Assembly (NCBI RefSeq): GCF_022867865.1 | Contig: NZ_JALIEC010000003.1 | Coordinates: 248,001-312,000 of the forward strand | Direction of reading: 5' to 3' | From: Phaeobacter sp. J2-8 | Lineage (GTDB): Bacteria > Pseudomonadota > Alphaproteobacteria > Rhodobacterales > Rhodobacteraceae | Length of the DNA stretch: 64,000 nt | Shown: piece by piece, positions 8,628 through 17,623 of the stretch | Layout: each line of letters begins with the position of its first letter | Numbering within the stretch: the stretch's first letter is position 1 | Position numbers and translations under genes: made by a program | The notes under the pieces: generated by a model | Seen by the model: only the letters and a program-made list of their open reading frames with translations | Told to the model about the DNA's origin: nothing | Database searches by the model: none

Positions 8628-9947
8628 ATGTCCGACCCCAAAAAGCTTTTTATCAAGACCTACGGCTGCCAGATGAATGTCTATGACAGCGAAAGGATGG
8701 CGGAATCGCTGGGCGGGCAGGGCTATGTCGAAACCAAAAGCCCCGAAGACGCGGACATGATCCTGCTGAACACCTGTCACATTCGGGAAAAGGCGGCGGA
8801 AAAGGTCTATTCCGAATTAGGTCGCTACAGGGGATTGAAAGAGGCCAAGCCGGATCTGAAAATCGGCGTTGCGGGCTGTGTCGCCCAGGCCGAGGGACAG
8901 GAAATCATGCGCCGTCAGCCGATGGTCGATTTGGTGGTGGGCCCGCAAAGCTATCACCGCCTGCCCGAGCTGGAGGCCAAGACGCGGGACGGGTCCAAGG
9001 CATTGGACACCGATTTCCCCGAAGAAGACAAATTCGAGCACCTGAAATCCCGGCCCAAGGCGGCCCGTGGCCCCACCGCCTTTCTCACTGTTCAGGAAGG
9101 CTGCGACAAGTTCTGTGCCTTCTGCGTTGTGCCCTATACCCGGGGCGCCGAAGTGTCACGCCCGGTGACACAGGTTCTGGACGAGGCCCGCGAGCTGGTC
9201 GATCGCGGTGTGCGCGAAGTGACGTTGCTTGGGCAGAACGTGAATGCCTATCATGGTGCGGGGCAGGGCGGGGATTGGTCGCTGGCGCGGCTGATCGACG
9301 GTCTGGCCGAGATCGACGGTCTGGAACGCATTCGCTATACCACCAGCCATCCCAACGACATGTCGGACGATCTGATCGCCGCCCATGCGGACTGCGCGAA
9401 GCTGATGCCCTATTTGCATCTGCCGGTACAGGCCGGATCTGACAAGATCCTGAAGCGGATGAACCGGGCCCATACGGCCGAGAGCTATCTGCGTCTGATT
9501 GAACGGCTGCGGGTGGCGCGGCCTGATATGCATTTTTCCGGCGATTTCATTGTCGGCTTCCCGGAAGAAACCGAAGAGGATTTTCAGGCGACGCTCGATC
9601 TGATCCGCGAAGTGCGCTACGGCACGGCCTATTCGTTCAAATATTCCACCCGCCCCGGAACCCCCGCTGCCGAACGCCCTCAGGTCGAAGAAGCGGTGAA
9701 AAGCGAACGGTTGCAACGGCTTCAGACGCTGATCAGCGAACAACAACGCGCCCTTCAGGATGCGATGGTCGGGCGCGAAGTGTCGGTCCTGTTTGAAAAG
9801 TCGGGGCGTATGCCGGGCCAGATGGTCGGAAAATCCGAATATCTTCATGCGGTGCATGTCACCGATGCCAAGGTCGCGCGCGGCGACACCGCCCGCGTGC
9901 GCGTCGTCGAAAGCCTGACCAATTCACTGGCGGGCGTCCTGGCCTGA
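8628..9947 (+). CDS. miaB: tRNA-2-methylthio-N6-dimethylallyladenosine synthase
   Basis: A 439-residue radical-SAM methylthiotransferase that adds a methylthio group to i6A37 of tRNAs. The UPF0004 domain carries the three auxiliary-cluster cysteines C14 (KTYGCQMN), C50 (LLNTCHIR) and C84 (VAGCVAQ). The radical-SAM cysteines are C159, C163 and C166 (CDKFCAFC). A C-terminal TRAM domain (about 375-435) binds tRNA. The ATG at 8628 is preceded by AAGGA at a good distance; an in-frame TTG two codons earlier is less likely. A hairpin follows the stop. Confidence 0.97.
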   Translation: MSDPKKLFIKTYGCQMNVYDSERMAESLGGQGYVETKSPEDADMILLNTCHIREKAAEKVYSELGRYRGLKEAKPDLKIGVAGCVAQAEGQEIMRRQPMVDLVVGPQSYHRLPELEAKTRDGSKALDTDFPEEDKFEHLKSRPKAARGPTAFLTVQEGCDKFCAFCVVPYTRGAEVSRPVTQVLDEARELVDRGVREVTLLGQNVNAYHGAGQGGDWSLARLIDGLAEIDGLERIRYTTSHPNDMSDDLIAAHADCAKLMPYLHLPVQAGSDKILKRMNRAHTAESYLRLIERLRVARPDMHFSGDFIVGFPEETEEDFQATLDLIREVRYGTAYSFKYSTRPGTPAAERPQVEEAVKSERLQRLQTLISEQQRALQDAMVGREVSVLFEKSGRMPGQMVGKSEYLHAVHVTDAKVARGDTARVRVVESLTNSLAGVLA

Positions 9948-9981
9948 GCGCGGCGCCCCGCGTCATTGCCGGGGAAAGGCC

Positions 9982-10008
9982 AGGGCGGGGTGACCCCGCC
10001 CTTTGCTC
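9982..10008. terminator. Hairpin terminator between convergent genes
   Basis: A 9-bp GC-rich stem (AGGGCGGGG / CCCCGCCCT) with a 3-nt loop, followed on the plus strand by TTGCTC. It lies between the convergent ends of miaB and the small secreted-protein gene, and could serve both; the T-run is weak. Confidence 0.65.
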
Positions 10009-10047
10009 ATGTTCGTCTGGGTCGTGCTTGTTCGGATCGACCAGGCG

Positions 10048-10389
10048 TTAGTAGTTGTGCTTGCGATGCGACGCGCGGTCGTAATAAATCCGCAGCATCG
10101 TTGATTTCAGCCCCTCGGGGTTGCCGACCAACGCCGGGTCGCGGCAGACCCGTTCTGCAATCGCATGGGCGTTGGGGAAGTCATAGCCAATCGCCACCAG
10201 GCTGTCGATGAACACCGGATTCGGGCGATCCCAGATCACGTCGTTCCACGGGCCCCGAAAACAGCTGACAACGATTTGCGTCCCGGTCGGACCATAGGCG
10301 CCGTGGTGGCTGTGTTTGTGCTTGCCACCCGCCATCGCAGGGGCCGCGAAGGCCGCACAGACGGCAGCCAGGACAATTGCTTTTTTCAT
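10048..10389 (-). CDS. Small secreted protein of unknown function
   Basis: A 113-residue protein with a clear Sec signal peptide (MKKAIVLAAVCAAFAAPAMA, cleaved about residue 20), then a His-rich start (GGKHKHSHHG). Two Cys (in VSCFRGP and ERVCRD) could form a disulfide. Mature length is about 93 residues. The His cluster could bind metal, but that is inference. It is convergent with miaB and stands alone. Confidence 0.75.
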   Translation of the reverse strand: MKKAIVLAAVCAAFAAPAMAGGKHKHSHHGAYGPTGTQIVVSCFRGPWNDVIWDRPNPVFIDSLVAIGYDFPNAHAIAERVCRDPALVGNPEGLKSTMLRIYYDRASHRKHNY

Positions 10390-10885
10390 GGTGTATTCCT
10401 AATCGAATGGTGCGGCCAAATGCTTTGGCCTGGGAAGCGCATTGCGCACGATCGTGGCCCGGCAGATGGGCTGCGCCGTGACAGGGTGCAACGTGACTGC
10501 TTGCGAGATTAATCTTCTGTTAACACTTTCCAAAGAGGTTTTTCTCTTTGGTTACAAATTGACATCAATCCGACGTATCAATCGGAATTGTTCGCAAATC
10601 CGGGTCATTTGTCACCGGCGAAATCGCTGCTGCTTTTTGCGGCCAGGATGAACAGAGCGACCTAACTGCCTGAGAAACATTGCACTCTGACCGCTGTGGA
10701 TAAGTCAAATAATCGCCGATATAGCGGAACATCCGCCAAACCCCCGCAATATCTGGATTTTTTCCTTCACACCTCTGGATTGTTTGTTAAAGTGTTGAAT
10801 ATAGAATGAGTTAGGGTTCCGCTGGGATTGATTCTCTTTGCGGCGGGCCCCTCGGGGGAAACACTTTAACAAGGGACAAAAAGCT
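10390..10885. other. Long intergenic region with a likely promoter for the OmpA-like gene
   Basis: About 500 bp between divergent genes with no convincing reading frame. It is noticeably A/T-richer around 10500-10620 and 10680-10810. A possible sigma-70 promoter for the plus-strand gene is TTGTTT (10780-10785), 16 bp, TAGAAT (10802-10807). Promoter calls by eye are weak. Confidence 0.4.
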
Positions 10886-11482
10886 GTGGGGACTTTTATC
10901 ACCAAAGCCTTTCGGGCCGCTGCCATGGGTTGCGCCACCGCTGCTGTTGTTGCCCTGTTCTCGGCCAGCATGGCCGATGCGCAGGCGTTTACGCGTGACA
11001 CACCGTCACAAAACGGACGGGACAGGGGCCAATATATTCCGGAAATCGTGCTGACACCGGATGGCTGCGAGGTCTGGGCCGCAGATGATGGCGCCGAAGG
11101 CTATGCATCGAACCGGCTGACCCGCAAAGGCACGCCCATCTGTCATGATGTGACCTCCTGCGGTGTGCTGAATGCCGATCAGTTCTTTGCCACGGACAGC
11201 TATCGTATCCATTCCCAGGGCCGCGCCCGGTTGCAGCAGTTCTTTCAGAGTTCGTCTGCGTTTGCCTATACAATTGTTGGTCACACCGACAGCCGCGCCA
11301 GCTACGAATATAACCAACGTTTGAGCTACAATCGCGCGGTTTCGGTCGCCAAGGTCGCCAAATCGGTTGGTGCGAAAATTGTCGACGTGCGTGGCATGGG
11401 CGAAACCGCCCCCGTCGCCACCAATAGTACGCGCGACGGCATGGCCCGCAATCGCCGCGTTGAAATCCTGTGCTTCCAGTAA
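10886..11482 (+). CDS. OmpA-family peptidoglycan-associated protein
   Basis: A 198-residue exported protein. A signal peptide (about residues 1-33, ending SMADAQA) is followed by a small Cys-containing domain with the pattern DGCxxW, DDGxEGY, NRL (about 50-90), then a C-terminal OmpA domain (about 95-198) with VGHTDSRASYEYNQRLSYNRA and GMGETAPVA, the usual peptidoglycan-binding features. I chose the GTG start at 10886 because AAGGGA precedes it; an in-frame TTG at 10838 would add 16 residues before the signal peptide. The downstream lipoprotein starts 12 bp later and shares the small domain. Confidence 0.88.
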   Translation: MGTFITKAFRAAAMGCATAAVVALFSASMADAQAFTRDTPSQNGRDRGQYIPEIVLTPDGCEVWAADDGAEGYASNRLTRKGTPICHDVTSCGVLNADQFFATDSYRIHSQGRARLQQFFQSSSAFAYTIVGHTDSRASYEYNQRLSYNRAVSVAKVAKSVGAKIVDVRGMGETAPVATNSTRDGMARNRRVEILCFQ

Positions 11483-11493
11483 GGGGACGCGAC

Positions 11494-11805
11494 ATGAAAA
11501 TCGTCAAACTCTGTGCCGCCCTGTCGCTGGGCTTTGTTGTCGCTGCCTGCGACGAAGGCGTGCGCGGCTATCCTGCCGACAAAACGGTGGATCGCGGCAT
11601 CAATGACCATTCGCTGAAAACCCTGAAATGGGGCATTTTTGTGGATCCTGATGGTTGCGACCACTGGATCTCGGATGATGGTGTCGAAGGGTATCAGGTC
11701 AATCGGCTTGACCGCTACGGCAAACCGGTGTGTTCCGGTGTCGCCCCGCCGACATATACTGCCGGTGATTTCAAGGGCGGGTCGTTTATTCCCGATCCCA
11801 ACTGA
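11494..11805 (+). CDS. Small lipoprotein sharing a domain with the OmpA-like neighbour
   Basis: A 103-residue protein with a lipobox (VVAAC, Cys19), so probably an anchored lipoprotein. The mature part contains DGCDHW, DDGVEGY and NRLDRYGKPVC, the same pattern as the N-terminal domain of the preceding OmpA-family protein. An AAGGGGA ribosome-binding site overlaps the stop of that gene, so the two are cotranscribed. Function unknown; a shared envelope complex is a reasonable guess. Confidence 0.8.
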   Translation: MKIVKLCAALSLGFVVAACDEGVRGYPADKTVDRGINDHSLKTLKWGIFVDPDGCDHWISDDGVEGYQVNRLDRYGKPVCSGVAPPTYTAGDFKGGSFIPDPN

Positions 11806-11828
11806 TCACCACTGGCGATCCAGAATAA

Positions 11829-11866
11829 TGAACAGCCGCGGGGGTCGTCCTGCGGCTGTTTCTGTT
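11829..11866 (+). terminator. Rho-independent terminator after the lipoprotein gene
   Basis: A 9-bp inverted repeat (AACAGCCGC at 11831-11839 and GCGGCTGTT at 11852-11860) followed by TTCTGTTT, 24 bp after the lipoprotein stop. Confidence 0.8.
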
Positions 11867-12005
11867 TGCGAAGGTGAACGGGAAAGCCCGGTTTTTCTCA
11901 AAACGCCGCAAATTCATGAAGCCCAGGTGACATTTTCCAACCGGCCCCTTGCCAAGGCTTGAAGTCTCGGCTTTGCTGATTACCATATATTCGACGGAGG
12001 CCGAA

Positions 12006-13017
12006 TTGGACCCACAGCATCTTGATGACACGACCGCAGCGGACACCCTGCAAGAAACAGTGCTGGAATTTCCTGACAACCGCTTGCTGATCGACCTGTG
12101 TGGTGAATTCGACCGCAATCTTGCGGCCATTGAATCGCGTGTGTCGGTTCAGATTCTGCGCCGTGGCAACCATCTGGCCGTGATCGGCGGGGACGAGGCC
12201 CGCCAACAGGCCGCCGATGTCCTTACCGCGCTTTATCAACGGCTAGAGGCCGGGCGCACAGTTGAAACAGGTGACATTGACCGCGAATTGCGCATGGCGC
12301 CAGAGGACGAAGGCAGCCGTGACGGCGACCAGCTGGATATGTTCCCCGGCGGCCATGTGGAAATCAAAACCCGCAAGAAACTGATCGAACCGCGCACTGA
12401 TGCGCAAAAACGCTATGTGCGCTCGTTGTTCGAAAAAGAGCTGGCCTTTGGCATCGGCCCGGCCTGGCACGGGCAAGACCTATCTCGCCGTGGCGGTGGG
12501 CGTGAACATGTTCATGAACGGCAATGTCGACCGGATCATCCTGTCGCGCCCTGCGGTCGAAGCCGGTGAAAAGCTCGGTTATCTGCCCGGTGACATGAAG
12601 GACAAGGTCGATCCCTACATGCAGCCGCTTTATGACGCGCTGAATGATTTTCTGCAGGCCAAACAGCTGGCGAAATTGATCGAAGAAAAGAAAATCGAAA
12701 TTGCGCCACTGGCCTTTATGCGCGGTCGCACCCTGGCAAATGCCTTTGTGGTGCTGGACGAGGCACAGAACGCCACCTCGATGCAGATGAAAATGTTCCT
12801 GACCCGCCTTGGCGAAGGCTCGCGCATGGTCATCACCGGCGACCGCACCCAGATCGACCTGCCACGCGGGGTCGCATCGGGGCTTGCAGATGCCGAGCGG
12901 CTGCTCAATATGATCCCCAATATCGCCTTCAACTATTTCACATCCAAGGATGTGGTGCGCCATCCGCTGGTTGCGGCGATTATTGAAGCCTATGAACGGG
13001 ATGCGGCTGCGCCTTGA
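12006..13017 (+). CDS. phoH: PhoH-family ATPase, frameshifted in the Walker A motif
   Basis: PhoH-like P-loop NTPase of the ybeZ type, a partner of YbeY in RNA/ribosome metabolism. The first part ([21 protein letters not shown]) and the rest ([32 protein letters not shown] Walker [14 protein letters not shown]) are intact and continuous except for one extra T at about 12465. It splits the Walker A loop: without it the sequence reads [11 protein letters not shown]. The corrected protein is about 336 residues. The start is a TTG at 12006, preceded by GGAGG at 11996-12000; no ATG is available. A single-base error in the read is more likely than real loss, since the downstream frame is fully conserved. 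Confidence 0.88.
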
Positions 13018-13044
13018 TGCGGGTCCAGCCCTTCTTCTGTTGAT

Positions 13045-13077
13045 AAATATCCCGGGGGTCCGGGGGCAGCGCCCCCG
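13045..13077. repeat. Palindromic extragenic repeat, copy 1
   Basis: A 15-bp core (AAATATCCCGGGGGT, 13045-13059) is followed by a hairpin CGGGGGC-AGC-GCCCCCG (13061-13077). The same 15-bp core next to a similar hairpin occurs in reverse orientation at 33931-33962. It lies between phoH and ybeY. Confidence 0.85.
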
Positions 13078-13089
13078 AAATTGTGCCAT

Positions 13090-13602
13090 ATGCTGACGGA
13101 AACACTTATCGAAGATCCAAATTGGCAGCAGATCGAATTTCCGGATCTGGCCGAAACCGCGTCGCGGGCGGTGCTGGGGCATCTGGACCTTGATCCCGAA
13201 CATTTCGAAATCGCAATTCTGGCCTGTGACGATGCCCGCATCGCCACATTGAACGCCGACTTTCGCGGCAAACCGCAGCCGACCAATGTTCTGTCCTGGC
13301 CAGAGGAGGATCTTTCCGCCCAGATCGCAGGCCACCCCCCCGAAGAGCCGCCAACCGGCGGCGATGAGGCACAGCCGCTGGGCGATATTGCCATCGCTTT
13401 TGGCACCTGCCAACGCGAGGCCGAGGATCAGAACAAGCGGTTTGACGCCCATGTGACCCATTTGGTTGTTCATGGGGTGTTACATTTGCTCGGCTATGAC
13501 CATATCCGCGACAAGGATGCCACTGTCATGGAGGCACATGAACGTGCCATACTTGGCAAATTGGGTATTTCAGACCCATATAGAGACGAATTGGGCGATT
13601 GA
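13090..13602 (+). CDS. ybeY: Endoribonuclease YbeY
   Basis: A 170-residue rRNA maturation factor with the family's zinc-binding signature HLVVHGVLHLLGYDH (three His of H-x3-H-x5-H). It functions in 16S rRNA 3' end processing and ribosome quality control. It contains an acidic insert around residues 75-95 (PPEEPPTGGDEA). The ATG at 13090 is chosen over an in-frame TTG three codons earlier. It sits in the conserved order phoH-ybeY-corC-lnt. Confidence 0.95.
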   Translation: MLTETLIEDPNWQQIEFPDLAETASRAVLGHLDLDPEHFEIAILACDDARIATLNADFRGKPQPTNVLSWPEEDLSAQIAGHPPEEPPTGGDEAQPLGDIAIAFGTCQREAEDQNKRFDAHVTHLVVHGVLHLLGYDHIRDKDATVMEAHERAILGKLGISDPYRDELGD

Positions 13603-13622
13603 CGCCCACAGCGGACAGGACG

Positions 13623-14540
13623 ATGGACGATACAGATCCCCCTTCTAATGCAGCGCAACGCGCGCAATCCGAACCCCAGACCATTCAGAAAACCGGATTT
13701 TTTCGTCGGATTTTTTCGGCGTTTCGCCCAACCCCTGTGACACCAGAGGTGGCGAACGGCACCTCGATGCCGGCGCCTATGCCGATGACACATGGGATGA
13801 TCAATCTGCGGCGTCTGACGGTCGAAGACGTGGCAATCCCCAAGGCCGACATTGTCGCCGTGCCGGTGACCATCACCCGCGAGGATCTTTTGGATGTGTT
13901 CCGCGACAGCGGGCTCAGCCGCCTGCCGGTCTATGATGGCACCCTGGACACGCCGCTTGGCATGGTTCACCTCAAGGATTTTGCCCTGAAACACGGCTTT
14001 AACAGCGGCCCGGGCGGGCGCTTTGCGCTCAAGGCGATGATGCGGCCGCTGTTGTTTGTGCCGCCCTCGATGCCGATTGGCGTGTTGCTGACCAAGATGC
14101 AGGCCGAACGGCGCCATATGGCGCTGGTGATTGACGAATACGGCGGGGTCGACGGGCTTGCCACGATCGAGGATCTGATCGAACAGGTGATCGGCGAGAT
14201 CGAGGATGAGCACGACGTCGACGAAGACAAGCTCTGGGCGCAGGAAAAAGGCGGCACATATCTGGCGCTGGCCAAAACACCGCTGGACGAATTCCAGGCC
14301 GAAATCGGCATTGATCTGACCGCGACCGATGCGGTCGACGCCGAGGAAATCGACACACTGGGCGGGTTGGTGTTTGTGCTGGCGGGCCATGTGCCGGCGC
14401 GTGGCGAAATGGTGCCGCATCCCGATGGACCGGAGTTCGAGGTCGTCGACGCCGATCCACGGCGGATCAAACGTCTGCGTGTCCGTCTGCACAGCAGCCC
14501 GCATCCGCAGGCCGAAGCGGTCGAGCTCAAGGCGGGATAG
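13623..14540 (+). CDS. CBS-domain hemolysin/CorC-family protein
   Basis: A 305-residue cytoplasmic protein with a CBS pair (about residues 60-185, starting near RRLTVEDVAIPKADIVAVP) and a C-terminal transporter-associated (CorC_HlyC) domain (about 205-290, with LGGLVFVLAGHVPARGE). The family is annotated as magnesium/cobalt efflux accessory or hemolysin-like; the true role is unclear. AGGAC precedes the ATG at 13623. The next gene, lnt, starts 1 bp after the stop, as in many alphaproteobacteria. Confidence 0.9.
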   Translation: MDDTDPPSNAAQRAQSEPQTIQKTGFFRRIFSAFRPTPVTPEVANGTSMPAPMPMTHGMINLRRLTVEDVAIPKADIVAVPVTITREDLLDVFRDSGLSRLPVYDGTLDTPLGMVHLKDFALKHGFNSGPGGRFALKAMMRPLLFVPPSMPIGVLLTKMQAERRHMALVIDEYGGVDGLATIEDLIEQVIGEIEDEHDVDEDKLWAQEKGGTYLALAKTPLDEFQAEIGIDLTATDAVDAEEIDTLGGLVFVLAGHVPARGEMVPHPDGPEFEVVDADPRRIKRLRVRLHSSPHPQAEAVELKAG

Positions 14541-14541
14541 A

Positions 14542-16086
14542 ATGTTGGCGCGTTTCGCCGATTGGGTCGCTGCGCGTGCTCTGCGCCGTGGGTCGGCGGC
14601 GACGCTGTTGGGCGCATTGGTGGCCCTGGGGCAGGTGCCCTTTGGCTGGGTCGCCCCATCCTTTCTTGCCTTGGCGGTTCTGCTGGCCCTGTTCCAGACC
14701 GTGACGACATCCCGGACCGCGGCAACCCCACGACAGGCGATGATCCTGGGCTGGTTGGCGGGCACCGGGTATTTCGCCGTTGCGCTGAACTGGATTGTGG
14801 AACCATTCCTGATCGAGCCAGAGCTTTATGGCTGGCTGGCACCTTTCGGCCTGTTTGGCTTGTCCGGTGGGTTGGCGCTGTTCTGGGCGCCGGCCTTCTG
14901 GGGGGCTGCGCGCCTTGGCGGTGGGGCCATGCGGTTGGCTTTGGCGCTCGCGGTTGTGGAACTGGCGCGTGGCTATGTGTTGACCGGTTTTCCCTGGGCG
15001 CTGATCGGCTACATCTGGATTGACAGCGCCTTTGCCCAATGGGCGGCCTGGATCGGCCCCTATGGTCTGACCGCGCTGACCCTGGCCATGGCGGCTTTGC
15101 CCGTTTGGTTGTGGCATCGATTGCAGGTGACATTGCCCCTGTTGGGGGCGGCACGGGTGTTTGGCCTGACACTCGGTCTTGGCACCGTGTTGTGGTACGC
15201 GGGGCTCACCCAGGCCACCAGTTACGATGCGACGGGACCGGCGCCGGACGCGCCGGTTTTGCGCCTGATCCAACCCAACGCGCCGCAAGATCAGAAATGG
15301 GATCCCGAAATGATCCCGGTGTTTTTCAACCGCATGGTGGATTATTCCGCCGCCGCGCCGAAACCCGATCTGGTGATCTGGCCGGAAAGCGCCGTTCCGG
15401 TCCTATTGAACGAGGGCGCAGAGACCCTAGGCTATATTTCCGAGGCGGCAGAGGCGACCCCGTTGTTGCTGGGGATACAACGTAGCGAAGGTTCGGATTT
15501 CTATAATTCCGCGGCTTACGTCGATGAAAACGGGGCTGTAACAGCAGTATATGACAAGTTTCATTTGGTGCCATTCGGGGAATTCATGCCGTTTCCCGGC
15601 TTTTGGCAGCGGCTGGGGATAACTGGTCTCGCCGCGCGGGTCGAGGCCGGGTATTCCGCCGGGCCGGGGCCGCGCACGCTGAACCTTGGGGCTGTCAAAG
15701 CTTTGGTGTTGATCTGTTACGAGGCGGTTTTCCCGCAATACGCGCGCCATACCCCCCGCCCGGATGTGTTGATTCAGTTGACCAACGACGCCTGGTTCGG
15801 CGCCAATTCGGGCCCCTACCAACATCTGGCACAGGCGCGCATGCGGGCCATCGAAACCGGCCTGCCCATGGTGCGGGTCGCGAACACCGGGGTGTCGGCG
15901 GTGATTGATGCCAAGGGCAGGATCATTGATTTCCTGCCGCTGAACACTGCGGGATATCTGGACGCGCCGCTGCCGCCTGCGCAGGGCGCAACACCCTACG
16001 CACGCAGTGGCGATCTTCCTTTAACGTTGTTGCTGTTAGTTCTCGTTTTGAGCCAAATCATGCTGCAAAGACGCAATAGCGATTGA
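14542..16086 (+). CDS. lnt: Apolipoprotein N-acyltransferase
   Basis: A 514-residue integral membrane enzyme that adds the third acyl chain to lipoproteins. The N-terminal half has about six to seven membrane segments; the second half is a carbon-nitrogen-hydrolase domain with the catalytic Glu in WPESAVP, the Lys in [12 protein letters not shown] and the Cys in [13 protein letters not shown] last membrane segment is at the C-terminus. The ATG at 14542 follows the corC-like stop by one base. Confidence 0.95.
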   Translation: MLARFADWVAARALRRGSAATLLGALVALGQVPFGWVAPSFLALAVLLALFQTVTTSRTAATPRQAMILGWLAGTGYFAVALNWIVEPFLIEPELYGWLAPFGLFGLSGGLALFWAPAFWGAARLGGGAMRLALALAVVELARGYVLTGFPWALIGYIWIDSAFAQWAAWIGPYGLTALTLAMAALPVWLWHRLQVTLPLLGAARVFGLTLGLGTVLWYAGLTQATSYDATGPAPDAPVLRLIQPNAPQDQKWDPEMIPVFFNRMVDYSAAAPKPDLVIWPESAVPVLLNEGAETLGYISEAAEATPLLLGIQRSEGSDFYNSAAYVDENGAVTAVYDKFHLVPFGEFMPFPGFWQRLGITGLAARVEAGYSAGPGPRTLNLGAVKALVLICYEAVFPQYARHTPRPDVLIQLTNDAWFGANSGPYQHLAQARMRAIETGLPMVRVANTGVSAVIDAKGRIIDFLPLNTAGYLDAPLPPAQGATPYARSGDLPLTLLLLVLVLSQIMLQRRNSD

Positions 16087-16118
16087 CCCTGCTGCCCCTG
16101 CGGCATACCGCGGAGCAA

Positions 16119-16168
16119 TCCGGTGTCACAACGGCTTCCTGGCGTGGCACTCTTCATCAATGGAGCGA
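16119..16168 (+). promoter_or_regulatory. SAM/SAH riboswitch controlling metK
   Basis: The sequence closely matches the SAM/SAH riboswitch class known upstream of metK in Rhodobacterales. A 7-bp stem (GTGTCAC 16123-16129 with GTGGCAC 16144-16150, one G-U pair) encloses the conserved loop ACGGCTTCCTGG. A downstream TGGAGC segment (16161-16166) can pair with the loop as a pseudoknot. That segment contains the Shine-Dalgarno GGAG (16162-16165), 8 bp before the metK ATG, so ligand binding should hide it and repress translation. Confidence 0.92.
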
Positions 16169-16173
16169 CCTCA

Positions 16174-17342
16174 ATGTCTCGTAATGCCTATGTTTTCACC
16201 TCAGAGTTCTGTTTCTGAGGGTCACCCAGACAAAGTTTGTGACCGGATTTCCGATGCGGTGCTGGATGCACTTTTGACCGAAGAACCAACCGCGCGCGTC
16301 GCCTGTGAAACCTTTGCCACCAGCGGCATGGTGGTGATCGGCGGCGAAGTTGGCCTGTCCAGTCAGGAGCGCCTGCGCGATTATATGGGCCGGATCGGCC
16401 AAATCGCGCGCGATTGCATTCAGGACATTGGATATGAGCAGGAAAAATTCCATTGGAACACCTGCCATGTGCTGAACTTTCTGCACGAACAATCGGCCCA
16501 TATCGCCCAAGGCGTGGATCGCGACGGCGCGGGCGATCAGGGCATTATGTTTGGCTATGCGGTCAAGGAAACGCCCGAGCTGATGCCAGCGCCGATCCAG
16601 TATTCCCACGCGATCCTGCGGCGTCTGGCCGAGGCACGCAAAACCGGCGCGGCCCCGTCGCTGCGCCCGGATGCGAAATCCCAGCTTTCGGTGCGTTATG
16701 AAGACGGCAAACCGGTTGAGGTCACCTCGATCGTGCTGTCGACCCAACATGAAAGCGAAGATCAATCCGCCGATGACATCCGCGCGATTGTCGAACCTTA
16801 TATTCGCGAAGTGCTGCCGGCGGAGTGGGTGACTGACAAGACCGAATGGTGGGTGAACCCGACCGGCACCTTTGTCATCGGTGGCCCCGATGGCGATGCC
16901 CGGCCTGACCGGACGCAAGATCATCGTTGACACCTACGGGGGTGCGGCCCCGCATGGCGGCGGCGCGTTTTCCGGCAAAGATCCGACCAAGGTCGACCGC
17001 TCTGCCGCTTATGCTGCGCGCTATCTGGCCAAAAACGTGGTTGCCGCCGGCATGGCCGAGCGTTGTACCTTGCAGCTGAGCTATGCCATCGGCGTGGCCA
17101 AGCCGTTGTCGATCTATGTGGATACCCACGGCACGGGTGAGGTTTCGGAGGCCGAGATCGAAAAAGCAGTGTCGCAATGCATGGATCTGACCCCGCGCGG
17201 CATTCGCGATCACCTGGACCTGAACAAACCAATTTATCAGCGTACGGCGGCCTATGGCCATTTCGGCCGTGCGCCGGATGCGGATGGTGGTTTCAGCTGG
17301 GAAAAGACCGATTTGGTCGACGCGTTGAAAAAGGCGGTTTGA
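16174..17342 (+). CDS. metK: S-adenosylmethionine synthetase with two frameshifts
   Basis: MetK makes S-adenosylmethionine from methionine and ATP. Family motifs include [51 protein letters not shown] and the [11 protein letters not shown] segment. Two single-base insertions break the frame: an extra T in TT at 16207-16208 (restoring [20 protein letters not shown]) and an extra C in CCC at 16899-16901 (restoring GGPDGDAGLTGRK). The corrected product is about 388 residues. The start ATG at 16174 is set by the riboswitch-embedded GGAG. As this is an essential gene with perfect sequence either side of each break, sequencing error is the best explanation. Confidence 0.93.
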
Positions 17343-17398
17343 TGCCGGCCTGATCTGGGCCTGATCTGGGCCCGACGCAGATCAGACTTGAAAATTGT

Positions 17399-17433
17399 AA
17401 CGCCCCTTCGCGTCGTCGAGGGGGCGTTTTTTT
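17399..17433 (+). terminator. Rho-independent terminator after metK
   Basis: An 8-bp stem (AACGCCCC 17399-17406 with GGGGCGTT 17421-17428) followed by a T-run to 17433, beginning 56 bp after the metK stop. Confidence 0.9.
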
Positions 17434-17444
17434 ACATGCTGCCA

Positions 17445-17510
17445 CTGTCCCGGACGTGATCCGGGACCTCCGCTGAAACTTGCGATAGGTCCCGGATCAA
17501 GCCCGGGACA
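17445..17510. repeat. Double palindromic repeat (GTCCCGGA type)
   Basis: Two neighbouring palindromes, GTCCCGGA-cgtga-TCCGGGAC (17446-17466) and GTCCCGGATCAAGCCCGGGAC (17489-17509 with one mismatch region), separated by 22 bp. Extragenic palindromes of this type are widespread in alphaproteobacterial genomes. Confidence 0.75.
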
Positions 17511-17549
17511 GCGATGCCGGGATGGTGATGCCGGGACAATGACGCGGCG

Positions 17550-17614
17550 CGTGAAAAAATCTTGCAAAATTTCACGACTCGCGCCACCATGAAATTCGTC
17601 GGGATAATTTCATG
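17550..17614. promoter_or_regulatory. Two inverted-repeat operators before the XRE-cupin gene
   Basis: CGTGAAA...TTTCACG (17550-17556 and 17570-17576) and CATGAAATT...AATTTCATG (17588-17596 and 17606-17614) are two palindromes with related half-sites (TTTCAYG). Their centres are 38 bp apart. The second overlaps the ribosome-binding site of the regulator gene. Probably autoregulatory operators of that XRE protein. Confidence 0.6.
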
Positions 17615-17623
17615 AGGGCGCAT

